Shown here: positions 17,067 to 24,428 of the stretch, in pieces
Layout of the letters: every line of letters starts with the position of its first letter
How positions within the stretch are numbered: the stretch's first letter is position 1
Assembly (NCBI GenBank): GCA_002407675.1
Contig: DHNW01000027.1
Span: forward strand, 101,121-165,120
Origin: Ruminococcaceae bacterium UBA5406
GTDB lineage: Bacteria > Bacillota > Clostridia > Oscillospirales > Acutalibacteraceae
Direction: 5' to 3'
DNA: 64,000 nucleotides
Position numbers and translations under genes: made by a program
The notes under the pieces: model-generated
The model's database searches: none
The model's input: the letters and a program-made list of their open reading frames with translations, nothing else
What the model was told of the DNA's origin: nothing

Positions 17067-17187
17067 AAAATAAATGACCGTGTCTTAAACTGGTTGAAAT
17101 CCCGTTCCAGACTGCGGATATAGGGAAGAGCTGAAGCAAAAGCGTACTGCCCGGGTGTGCGGCCCGGCCAATGAGAGGAACGTTACG

Positions 17188-18897
17188 ATGGACAGAGCCG
17201 ATCTGAATGCGGAAGAATTGCTGGAAGCGCTGGGATACAGCGTTTTATGCTTTCGGGATGACAGAACCTTGTCGATCCTGTATGCCAGCGGCTCGTTTTA
17301 CAGGCTTTTGGGATACCGGGAAGGCGAAATACAGGGTCTGCGTCTGCCAAGTGACAATCCTGTTCTGCGCAATGAGATACCGATTGACTGGCGGCAGGTG
17401 AAAGCTGAAATCGAAACGAAAGGTTACGCCTGCCCCGAATTGCGGCTGATCAAGAAAAACGGGCACCATATCTGGGCGGCTTACCGCGTCCGACTTTGCG
17501 CCAAGGGCGGCGGGTCGGACTGCTTCTGCGGAATTGCCGAAGACATTACTTTGACAAGACGTTCCCTGCGCCAGCAGCGCGAACAGGCGGAAGAGCTGAA
17601 AGCCCTGACGGAAAATGTGCCGGGCGGGGTGCTGTGCAGCCGCGGCGACAAGTTGATGACCCTGAGCCTCATCAGCGACGGCTTCTGCCGGATTACCGGA
17701 TATACGCGTGCGGAAATTCAGAGTTCTTTCGGCGGCAGGTTTTTGAATATGATTTACCCCAAGGATCGGGAAGCCGTCAAAAAACAGCTTGAAAACTGTG
17801 TCTGCCGGAACGATACGGCTGAAATGATCTACCGGGTGCCGGGCCGGGACGGGCAGGTTATCTGGTTTCTCGATAAAACAAGACGGACGACGGACTGCAA
17901 CGGCCACTATTGGTTTTACAGCGTTCTGATTGACGTCACTGCCTGGAAAAAAGCGCAGGATGAACTGGCGGCCAGCGAAGAGCGTTACCGGCTGATTCTG
18001 GAACACATGGAAACTCCGGTTTTCGACTGCGACCTGAAAACCGGGCGGCTTTATTACTCGCCGGCCTTCCAAAAAAAGTTCGGCGGCGGGTTCCCCACCA
18101 GCGGCGATGTTTTAGAACTGCTGAAGTCGCAGGACTTTGTTTTGAAAGAAGACCGGGAAAAAGTGTTCCGGAGCCTGAAGAGACTGAAGCGGGGAGAATC
18201 CGTTAAAGACGAGGAGTACCGGATCCGCAGCGCCAAAGGAAACTACATATGGTGCAGTGCTCACCCGGCCATGTTTTTTGACGAACAAGGTGCCCCGGCC
18301 CGGCTCATCGCGGTGATTACCGATATCGACCGGCAGAAAAAGGAAAATCTTGTCCTGCGTGAAAAAGCGGAGCATGACCTTTTGACGGGGCTTTACAATC
18401 ACATTACTACCAAAAAACTGATTGAGCAGGCAATTGCGGCCAGCAGAGAGGGCAAACGGCACGCTTTCTTCGTGATTGACATTGACAATTTTAAAAATGT
18501 AAACGACACGTGGGGGCATCTGTGCGGCGATCAGCTGATTGAGCTGACGGCGGCTCAGATTCAAAAGCGGTTCCGGGAAGACGACATTATCGGCCGCGTG
18601 GGCGGCGACGAATTTGTCATTTTCCTGAAAGACGTCAGTTCCGGGCTCATTTTGGAAAAAGCCGGGATTCTGCAGCGCATGTTTGCAGGCCTCAGGAAGT
18701 CTTACAAACCGGAATACGGGATTACCGGAAGCATCGGCGTTTCCATTTACCCGATTGACGGGACGACGTATGAGGAACTGTTCCGGAAAGCGGACGCTGC
18801 AATGTATGCCGCTAAAAAGCAAGGGAAAAACACGTTCCGTATTTATACGAAGAAGGATGGAGACCTGTCCCCGCCGGAAGCAGACTGTGGATTCTAA
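17188..18897 (+). CDS. PAS-domain diguanylate cyclase (GGDEF)
   Basis: The 569-residue soluble protein has three PAS/PAC sensor modules (about 15-125, 135-255, 265-385) followed by a GGDEF domain (about 395-560). The active-site motif is intact (GGDEF at 472-476) and an RxxD inhibitory site (REDD) lies exactly five residues before it. It should make cyclic di-GMP with product feedback. No membrane segment or EAL domain is seen. The ATG at 17188 follows GAGAGG; an in-frame GTG at 17155 is less likely. Its 3' end overlaps the convergent aroE-aroK gene by 4 nt. Confidence 0.92.
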   Translation: MDRADLNAEELLEALGYSVLCFRDDRTLSILYASGSFYRLLGYREGEIQGLRLPSDNPVLRNEIPIDWRQVKAEIETKGYACPELRLIKKNGHHIWAAYRVRLCAKGGGSDCFCGIAEDITLTRRSLRQQREQAEELKALTENVPGGVLCSRGDKLMTLSLISDGFCRITGYTRAEIQSSFGGRFLNMIYPKDREAVKKQLENCVCRNDTAEMIYRVPGRDGQVIWFLDKTRRTTDCNGHYWFYSVLIDVTAWKKAQDELAASEERYRLILEHMETPVFDCDLKTGRLYYSPAFQKKFGGGFPTSGDVLELLKSQDFVLKEDREKVFRSLKRLKRGESVKDEEYRIRSAKGNYIWCSAHPAMFFDEQGAPARLIAVITDIDRQKKENLVLREKAEHDLLTGLYNHITTKKLIEQAIAASREGKRHAFFVIDIDNFKNVNDTWGHLCGDQLIELTAAQIQKRFREDDIIGRVGGDEFVIFLKDVSSGLILEKAGILQRMFAGLRKSYKPEYGITGSIGVSIYPIDGTTYEELFRKADAAMYAAKKQGKNTFRIYTKKDGDLSPPEADCGF

Positions 18898-20225
18898 AAG
18901 GCGGGTTTCAGCCGGCGGGATGCTTCCTTCGCAACCTCGCCGGCCGGCCGGCCGGCGTCCAGCGACAGATCGGAAACCGTACGGTACCGTTCCAGCCTTT
19001 CTTGGTAGAGCTGCTCCAGCGTTTGTCCGCCGCAGAGAAGAGGGCGGGAGCAGTCACCCGCTAAACGGGTGCGGATGGCGTCCAGCGGGGCATCAAGAAA
19101 AAGAATGATCCCGTTGGCACCTAGGGCGGCAGCGTTTTCCGCATCCAGAAGGGTGCCGCCGCCTGCCGCGATCACCTGACGGCTCTTTTCAGAAACGGTG
19201 CGGGAGGCTTCTTTTTCCAGATTGCGAAAACCGCTTTCCCCTTTCCGGCGGAAAATTTCAGCTACCGGCATGCCCTCTTTCCGTTCGATCCATTCATCCA
19301 GATCGACGAAGTCCCGGCCCAAAGCTTCCGCCAGCAGGCGGCCGACCGTCGTTTTTCCGCAGCCCATAAACCCGCAGAGGACGATATTCCCAAATTTTTT
19401 CTTCATTTCAAAAGCAGTGCTTTTCTGAAGATCCCGCAGATCGCTTTCGGAAAAATCCGCGCCGAACCAGATCTCTTCCGCGGCGGCAGCCTGCCCGACC
19501 AGCATTCCAACACCACTCACGGCTTTTTTCCCGTGGCGGCGCGCGAAACGGAGCAGCTCCGTTTCGCCGGGGTTATAGACCGCATCGAACACGCAGGCGG
19601 AGTTTTCAATAATTTCTTCGCTGACGGGGGAAACGCCTGTTTTTGGATACATCCCGACGGGCGTTGTGTTGACCAGCAGATCCCTCTGCCCGGAAAGTTC
19701 CGAAAACAGACAGTGCCTAATCCGCGCGCCGGGAATGTTTTTTTGCACGTCGGCGCAGAGCTTTTCCGCCGCCGCGGCGCTGTGGGGACGCGTAGCGACG
19801 GTGACCGTGCCGCCCGCGAGAGCCAACTCAGTGACTACGGCCCGGGCTGCACCGCCGGCCCCGAGAACAGCAGCGCGGCAGCGAAGGCTTACTTTTTCCG
19901 CTTCCAGAGAACGGCGAAACCCGTCGCCGTCTGTGGTGTAGCCGGTCAGACGACCGTTTTCCTGTTTTACGGTATTGACGGATCCGGCTGCTGCCGCTTT
20001 TTTCTGAACCGCGTCCAGAAATGGAATGATTTCCTGTTTGTAGGGAATGGTAACGTTGAATCCCGCCAGCCCGCGCAGCCACGGAAGCGCTGTGCTTAGA
20101 GCAGGAATATCTTCAGCACGGTACTCTGCCTGCTGCCCGCAGAGCGCAAAAAGACGCGAATGGATGAAAGGCGACATACTGTGGCCGGCGGGATGGCCAA
20201 CCACAGCGTATTTTTTGAAATTCAT
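18894..20225 (-). CDS. Fused shikimate dehydrogenase-shikimate kinase (AroE-AroK)
   Basis: A single 443-residue reading frame joins two consecutive shikimate-pathway enzymes. Residues 1-~272 are shikimate dehydrogenase: HSMSP shikimate-binding serines (16, 18), Lys63 in NVTIPYKQ, and an NADP-binding GAGGAARAV loop (122-130). Residues ~275-443 are shikimate kinase: Walker A GFMGCGKTTVG (285-295), VDLDEWIE, the GESGFRNLE arginine and the AAGGGTLL loop. Both active sites look complete. It lies apart from the main aro operon, on the same strand. The sequence joins at EMKKKFGNIVL, where a separate aroK would start. Confidence 0.95.
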   Translation of the reverse strand: MNFKKYAVVGHPAGHSMSPFIHSRLFALCGQQAEYRAEDIPALSTALPWLRGLAGFNVTIPYKQEIIPFLDAVQKKAAAAGSVNTVKQENGRLTGYTTDGDGFRRSLEAEKVSLRCRAAVLGAGGAARAVVTELALAGGTVTVATRPHSAAAAEKLCADVQKNIPGARIRHCLFSELSGQRDLLVNTTPVGMYPKTGVSPVSEEIIENSACVFDAVYNPGETELLRFARRHGKKAVSGVGMLVGQAAAAEEIWFGADFSESDLRDLQKSTAFEMKKKFGNIVLCGFMGCGKTTVGRLLAEALGRDFVDLDEWIERKEGMPVAEIFRRKGESGFRNLEKEASRTVSEKSRQVIAAGGGTLLDAENAAALGANGIILFLDAPLDAIRTRLAGDCSRPLLCGGQTLEQLYQERLERYRTVSDLSLDAGRPAGEVAKEASRRLKPAF

Positions 20226-20259
20226 AAAGGTCCCTCCCTAAAAAAAGACGAAAAAAATA

Positions 20260-20288
20260 TTGACAAAGCAAAGCATTGCTAATAATAT
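20260..20288 (+). promoter_or_regulatory. Promoter of acpP
   Basis: TTGACA (20260-20265), 17-nt spacer, TAATAT (20283-20288). Predicts a leader of about 145 nt before acpP. Confidence 0.8.
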
Positions 20289-20390
20289 GTGGATAGACAC
20301 TCCGTTTCCGGAAGCAAAAATTGTTCCCCTGCGGCCATTGTAGCACGGGATAAATTCATTTGTCTACAGATGCGCGACGGTTTCGGTGCG

Positions 20391-20416
20391 GACGGGGTCC
20401 ATTGACGGGGTCCATT
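20391..20416 (+). repeat. Exact 13-bp tandem duplication in the acpP leader
   Basis: GACGGGGTCCATT occurs twice, head to tail (20391-20403 and 20404-20416), ending 23 nt before the acpP start. Confidence 0.95.
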
Positions 20417-20439
20417 ATTTTATTAAGGAGGATCACAGC

Positions 20440-20670
20440 ATGGTTCTTGAGAAAGTAAAAAAGATACTGGGGGACCAGTTTGATGTTGAGGAAGAAAAAA
20501 TCACACCCGAGACGAATTTTATTGATGATCTGGGCGCTGATTCACTTGACGTCGTTGATCTGATGATGTCGGTGGAAGATGAGTTTGAGATCGAGATTCC
20601 GGACGCCGATGTAGAATCCATCAAAACGGTGGGGGATTTGGTAAAATACATTGAAGACCACACCACTTGA
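20440..20670 (+). CDS. acpP: Acyl carrier protein
   Basis: The 76-residue acidic protein carries the phosphopantetheine attachment motif GADSLDVVDL (Ser in DSL). Length and charge are typical. It carries growing chains in fatty-acid synthesis. The ATG at 20440 follows AAGGAG. It appears monocistronic: own promoter upstream and a strong terminator 18 nt after the stop; no fab genes are adjacent. Confidence 0.96.
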   Translation: MVLEKVKKILGDQFDVEEEKITPETNFIDDLGADSLDVVDLMMSVEDEFEIEIPDADVESIKTVGDLVKYIEDHTT

Positions 20671-20687
20671 AAAAGCTTGGCTTTTTT

Positions 20688-20718
20688 ATCCGCCGTGCGG
20701 GCGCACGGCGGATTTTTT
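20688..20718 (+). terminator. Terminator of acpP
   Basis: Perfect 11-bp stem (20688-20698 with 20703-20713), GGGC loop, then six T. Confidence 0.92.
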
Positions 20719-20749
20719 ATGCCAAATCGCCGTTTTTCTGCCCCCGGCC

Positions 20750-20778
20750 TTGCAAATGGGAAATCTTTTCTTTATAAT
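20750..20778 (+). promoter_or_regulatory. Promoter of the decarboxylase subunit genes
   Basis: TTGCAA (20750-20755), 17-nt spacer, perfect TATAAT (20773-20778), about 70 nt before the GTG start. Confidence 0.75.
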
Positions 20779-20846
20779 AAATTCTGGATACTTTCTGAAA
20801 GACCGGATAAAAGGAAAAAAATTGAAATAAAGGAGTGTTAAAGCCG

Positions 20847-21977
20847 GTGGGTCAATTCAGCTTTTTAGTCAGCGGAGTTTCTGCCGTTTCATGGAAAATG
20901 CTGGTCATGTGGGCAATCGGGGGTCTGCTGATCTGGCTGGCCGTAAAGAAGGACTTTGAACCTTCGCTGCTGCTGCCGATGGGGTTCGGTGCAATCCTGG
21001 TGAACCTGCCGTTTACAGGTGTGCTGGGGAACAGCGGAATTATTACGTGGCTGTTCCAGAAAGGGATCGCCGCGTCCGAGGCCATGCCCCTGCTGCTGTT
21101 TGTGGGGATCGGCGCCATGATCGACTTTGGGCCGCTGCTCTCGAACCCGCGGATGCTGCTGTTTGGCGGCGCGGCGCAGTTTGGAATCTTCTTTACCATT
21201 CTGCTGGCGGTGCTGCTGGGTTTTCCTATGAAGGACGCCATGTCGGCGGGGATTATCGGGGCGGCGGACGGGCCGACCTCTATCCTCGTTTCTCAGGTAC
21301 TGGACAGCAACTACAAGGGAGCCATTGCGGTTGCGGCATACTCATATATGGCACTGGTGCCGGTTATACAGCCGTTTGCGATACGGCTTGTCACCACACA
21401 CAAGGAACGCTGCATCCGGATGCCGTACCACCCGGAGTCCGTTTCGAAAACGACGAAAATCCTGTTCCCGATTCTCGTTACGATCATTGCGGGGCTGATT
21501 GCGCCGGATTCAATTGCGCTGATCGGCTTCTTGATGTTCGGGAACCTGATCCGCGAATCCGGCAGGCTGGAGAGTCTTTCCCAAACCGCGCAGGGCCCGC
21601 TGGCTAACCTGATTACGATCTTCCTCGGGATCACGATCGCCTTTCAGATGCAGGCGGAAAAATTTGTGCGCTGGGATACGCTGATGATTATGGCGCTTGG
21701 CTTCGTGGCTTTTGTGGTGGACAGCATGGGCGGCGTTCTGTTTGCCAAGCTGCTGAACCTTTTCCTGCCGAAGGGCGGGAAGATTAACCCGATGGTGGGA
21801 GCGGCCGGAATTTCGGCTTTCCCAATGTCTGCGCGTGTGATTCAGAAAATGGGTCTGAAAGAGGACAACCAGAACCACCTGCTGATGCATGCCGTCGGCG
21901 CAAACGTCGCAGGGCAGATCGGTTCGGTTGTGGCCGGAGGGATCATCCTCTCGCTGGCGAAAACCATTTTACACTGA
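20847..21977 (+). CDS. Na+-translocating decarboxylase, beta (carboxybiotin decarboxylase) subunit
   Basis: The 376-residue membrane protein belongs to the OadB/GcdB/MmdB family, which decarboxylates carboxybiotin and pumps Na+. Signature segments: GAADGPTSILVS (the essential aspartate, near residue 141), GNLIRESG and the C-terminal NHLLMHAVGANVAGQIGSV. GTG 20847 is preferred over GTG 20835, which sits on the AAGGAG site itself. A gamma-like subunit gene follows in 13 nt; alpha and biotin-carrier genes are not in the window, so the substrate (oxaloacetate, methylmalonyl-CoA or glutaconyl-CoA) is undetermined. Confidence 0.93.
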   Translation: MGQFSFLVSGVSAVSWKMLVMWAIGGLLIWLAVKKDFEPSLLLPMGFGAILVNLPFTGVLGNSGIITWLFQKGIAASEAMPLLLFVGIGAMIDFGPLLSNPRMLLFGGAAQFGIFFTILLAVLLGFPMKDAMSAGIIGAADGPTSILVSQVLDSNYKGAIAVAAYSYMALVPVIQPFAIRLVTTHKERCIRMPYHPESVSKTTKILFPILVTIIAGLIAPDSIALIGFLMFGNLIRESGRLESLSQTAQGPLANLITIFLGITIAFQMQAEKFVRWDTLMIMALGFVAFVVDSMGGVLFAKLLNLFLPKGGKINPMVGAAGISAFPMSARVIQKMGLKEDNQNHLLMHAVGANVAGQIGSVVAGGIILSLAKTILH

Positions 21978-21990
21978 GGAGGGTTTCTGA

Positions 21991-22167
21991 ATGATGAACA
22001 GGATTTTCCTGACGGCCTATCAAGGGCCGATGGGCGCCGTAAAAAGCAGCGATATCGGCGCGTCCCTCAGGCTGATGGGCAAGGGAATGCTTGGTATTTT
22101 TATTGTCATGCTGCTGATCTTTCTGGTTATCGTGATCTTAAACAAACTTTCTGGCAGAAAAAAATAG
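21991..22167 (+). CDS. Small membrane protein, decarboxylase gamma-like (OadG-type)
   Basis: A 58-residue protein with one strong membrane helix (GMLGIFIVMLLIFLVIVIL, residues ~34-52) followed by a basic tail, preceded by GAGGAGGG. It starts 13 nt after the beta subunit. Size, the LxxxGKGMLGIFxVxxxI pattern and position match OadG/MmdC-type gamma subunits, which stabilise the complex. Assignment rests on pattern and context. Confidence 0.75.
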   Translation: MMNRIFLTAYQGPMGAVKSSDIGASLRLMGKGMLGIFIVMLLIFLVIVILNKLSGRKK

Positions 22168-22200
22168 AATGCCCGATTGTTGCAGGAAAGGGTTTTGAAT

Positions 22201-23637
22201 ATGGCGGATCAAAAGAAAATGGTTGAGGCAATTACCCCTATGGAAAAGGACTTTGCCCAATGGTACACGGATATTGTAAAAAAAGCGGAACTGATGGATT
22301 ACACCAGCGTGCGCGGCTGTATGGTAATTGAGCCGTACGGCTGGGCAATCTGGGAAAATATCCGGAATATCCTGGATGCAAAATTCAAAGAACTGGGACA
22401 TGAAAACGTTTCCATGCCGCTGTTTATCCCCGAAAGCCTTCTGAACAAGGAAAAGGATCATATCAAAGGCTTTGCGCCGGAAGTAGCGTGGGTGACGATG
22501 GGCGGCGAAGAAAAGCTGCCGGAGCGGCTCTGCGTGCGCCCGACCTCCGAAACGCTGTTCTGTGAGCATTACGCGCGGATCATCCACTCGTGGCGCGACC
22601 TGCCGAAGCTGTACAACCAATGGTGTTCGGTTGTGCGCTGGGAGAAAACGACAAGGCCGTTCCTGCGCTCGGTGGAATTCCACTGGCAGGAAGGGCACAC
22701 CATGCATGAAACGGCAGAAGAAGCAATTGCCGAAACCGAACGGATGCTGAAAGTCTACGGAGATTTCTGCGAGGAGAAACTTGCTATGCCGGTGATCCGC
22801 GGCAGAAAAACCGACAGCGACAAATTCGCGGGCGCCGAGGCAACCTACACCATTGAAGCGATGATGCATGACGGCAAGGCGCTTCAGGCGGGAACCAGCC
22901 ATTACTTTGGGGACGGCTTCGCCAAGGCATTTGATGTCACATTTCAGGGCCGGGATAATTCCATCTGCCACCCGTTCCAGACTTCCTGGGGCATGAGCAC
23001 CCGCATTATCGGCGGCATCATTATGACGCACGGCGACGACGACGGCCTTGTCCTTCCCCCTGCTGTGGCTCCGGTGCAGGTAATTGTTGTTCCGGTTGCC
23101 CAGCATAAGCCGGGTGTGCTGGATAAGGCGAAGAAGCTGGAAGCACGGCTGAAAAAACAGTTCCGCGTAAAGCTGGATGATTCCGACCAGACGCCGGGCT
23201 GGAAATTCGCCCAGTATGAGATGAAAGGCGTGCCGCTCCGGCTGGAAATTGGCCCGAGGGATATCGAAAAGGGCCAGTGCGTGCTGGTGCGCCGCACCGA
23301 CCGAAAGAAACTGTTTGTCCCGCTGGAGGGCCTGGAAAACGCCGTAGCGGAACAGCTGGAAACTGTGCGGAAAGAGATGTACGACCGTGCGCTGAAGCGC
23401 CGGGAAAACATGACGTACGAAGCACACACGCTGGAAGAAATGAAAACGATCGGAGAAACAAAGCCGGGGTTCGTCAAAGCCATGTGGTGCGGGGATCCTG
23501 CCTGCGAAGCAAAAATCAAGGAAGCTGCGGGCCTTTCCTCCCGCTGCATTCCGTTCCGGCAGGAGCATCTTTCCGACGTGTGCGCCTGCTGCGGAAAACC
23601 GGCAGATAAAATGGTGTACTGGGGAAAAGCGTATTAA
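22201..23637 (+). CDS. proS: Prolyl-tRNA synthetase (archaeal/eukaryotic-type, no editing insertion)
   Basis: The 478-residue class II synthetase attaches proline to tRNA-Pro. Motif 2 region RPTSETLF...RWEKTTRPFLRSVEFHWQEGHT and motif 3 region HGDDDGLVLPPAVAP are clear. Length and the C-terminal zinc-like Cys cluster (CGDPACEAK, CACCGKPADK) and terminal Tyr identify the ProS type 3 form lacking the INS editing domain of bacterial ProRS. The ATG at 22201 fits the AGGAAAGGG site. A decayed copy of its last ~80 bp occurs at 29010-29062. Confidence 0.96.
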   Translation: MADQKKMVEAITPMEKDFAQWYTDIVKKAELMDYTSVRGCMVIEPYGWAIWENIRNILDAKFKELGHENVSMPLFIPESLLNKEKDHIKGFAPEVAWVTMGGEEKLPERLCVRPTSETLFCEHYARIIHSWRDLPKLYNQWCSVVRWEKTTRPFLRSVEFHWQEGHTMHETAEEAIAETERMLKVYGDFCEEKLAMPVIRGRKTDSDKFAGAEATYTIEAMMHDGKALQAGTSHYFGDGFAKAFDVTFQGRDNSICHPFQTSWGMSTRIIGGIIMTHGDDDGLVLPPAVAPVQVIVVPVAQHKPGVLDKAKKLEARLKKQFRVKLDDSDQTPGWKFAQYEMKGVPLRLEIGPRDIEKGQCVLVRRTDRKKLFVPLEGLENAVAEQLETVRKEMYDRALKRRENMTYEAHTLEEMKTIGETKPGFVKAMWCGDPACEAKIKEAAGLSSRCIPFRQEHLSDVCACCGKPADKMVYWGKAY

Positions 23638-23676
23638 CGCTTTCCCCGGTTTTTGAATGGGAAAGGCAGTGGCATT

Positions 23677-24090
23677 ATGCTGGTTTCTACCAGGGGCAGG
23701 TATGCCTTGCGGGTCATGATCGACCTTGCGGAGCACAATAATGGCGAATGGATCCCTTTAAAAGATATTGCCGCCCGGCAGGAAGTTTCGGAAAAATATT
23801 TGGAAAGTATTCTTTCCATCTTAAGCAAGGCGGGGTTGGTGATCGGCGCACGGGGAAAGGGCGGCGGCTACCGCCTTGCCAAGGCACCCGAACAGTATAC
23901 GGCCGACAGTATCCTCAAGTTGACGGACGGTTCCCTGGCGCCCGTTGCCTGCCTGAAACAAACTCCAAACCGCTGCCCGCGCGCTGCCCGGTGCAAGACG
24001 CTGCCTATGTGGGAAAAGCTGGACGGGCTGATTAACGGCTTCCTTGAAGGGGTAACGGTGGCCGACCTTGCGAAGGGTAAATTGGAGTAA
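23677..24090 (+). CDS. Rrf2 family transcriptional regulator
   Basis: The 137-residue protein has the Rrf2 winged helix (MLVSTRGRYALRVMIDLA start; recognition region around QEVSEKYLESILSILSKAGLV) and three cysteines (92, 100, 106) spaced like the Fe-S ligands of IscR, unlike the Cys-poor CymR. An Fe-S cofactor is therefore plausible. Directly downstream lie cysteine/methionine and Fe-S/thiolation genes whose promoter carries paired palindromes, making this the likely local regulator of sulfur assimilation. Start at ATG 23677 after GGGAAAGG. Confidence 0.92.
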   Translation: MLVSTRGRYALRVMIDLAEHNNGEWIPLKDIAARQEVSEKYLESILSILSKAGLVIGARGKGGGYRLAKAPEQYTADSILKLTDGSLAPVACLKQTPNRCPRAARCKTLPMWEKLDGLINGFLEGVTVADLAKGKLE

Positions 24091-24133
24091 CCTATATAAC
24101 CGTACGGAAAGAAATATCAGAAACTCTGAAAAA

Positions 24134-24183
24134 CCTATTGACAAAGTAGGCAATTCTTGTTATAATCCTATCAAACAGATAGG
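24134..24183 (+). promoter_or_regulatory. Promoter of the sulfur operon with two operator-like palindromes
   Basis: TTGACA (24138-24143), 17-nt spacer, TATAAT (24161-24166). Two copies of CCTA-N9-TAGG flank it: 24134-24150, covering the -35, and 24167-24183, touching the 3' side of the -10. The second is a fuller palindrome CCTATC-N5-GATAGG. Their centres are 33 bp apart, about three helical turns. Placement predicts repression, most simply by the Rrf2 protein encoded just upstream. Confidence 0.8.
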
Positions 24184-24214
24184 TTAATAAAAAACTACAT
24201 CAGGAGGGTTAGCC

Positions 24215-24304
24215 ATGAAAGCCGTTTGGGAACGGATCCTTAGAAGCAATTTTCGCTGTGGACGAATGCTTTGCTTCCGGACGCGATGTCGGAACGGGGA
24301 ATAG
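24215..24304 (+). CDS. Putative Cys-containing leader peptide upstream of metY
   Basis: A 29-residue ORF (MKAVWERILRSNF then three Cys at 15, 20 and 25, rich in Arg) has a better ribosome site (CAGGAGGGTTAGCC) than metY itself. It lies in the leader of a cysteine-biosynthesis transcript, where Cys codons could sense Cys-tRNA supply. The stop overlaps a small hairpin that competes with a second stem preceding six T. No homologue is claimed. Confidence 0.5.
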   Translation: MKAVWERILRSNFRCGRMLCFRTRCRNGE

Positions 24305-24346
24305 CGGCTGCCTGCCGCTGAAACGGCACAGATAGCTGCCTTTTTT
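24303..24346 (+). promoter_or_regulatory. Possible attenuator between the leader ORF and metY
   Basis: AGCGGC (24303-24308) pairs with GCCGCT (24314-24319); alternatively TGCCG (24313-24317) pairs with CGGCA (24324-24328). The two are mutually exclusive, and the segment ends in TTTTTT (24341-24346). The stem nearest the T-run is imperfect, so this is a weak terminator candidate. Confidence 0.35.
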
Positions 24347-24428
24347 CCGCCGCATTCATGTCCAGGAGTTGCCATCCGACAATATCCCGGCATTTTTTAT
24401 GCCGCGAAAAAGGAAGAAGCTGTAATTC

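Noticed and set aside
22138..23736. 532-codon open frame antisense to proS
   Set aside because: Entirely overlaps a clear prolyl-tRNA synthetase gene; His/Arg/Gln-rich composition and no motif or ribosome site. It is a GC-driven shadow.
24386..24405. CGGCAT/ATGCCG hairpin before metY considered as a terminator
   Set aside because: The T-run is inside the loop and no U-tract follows the stem; it may at most affect translation.
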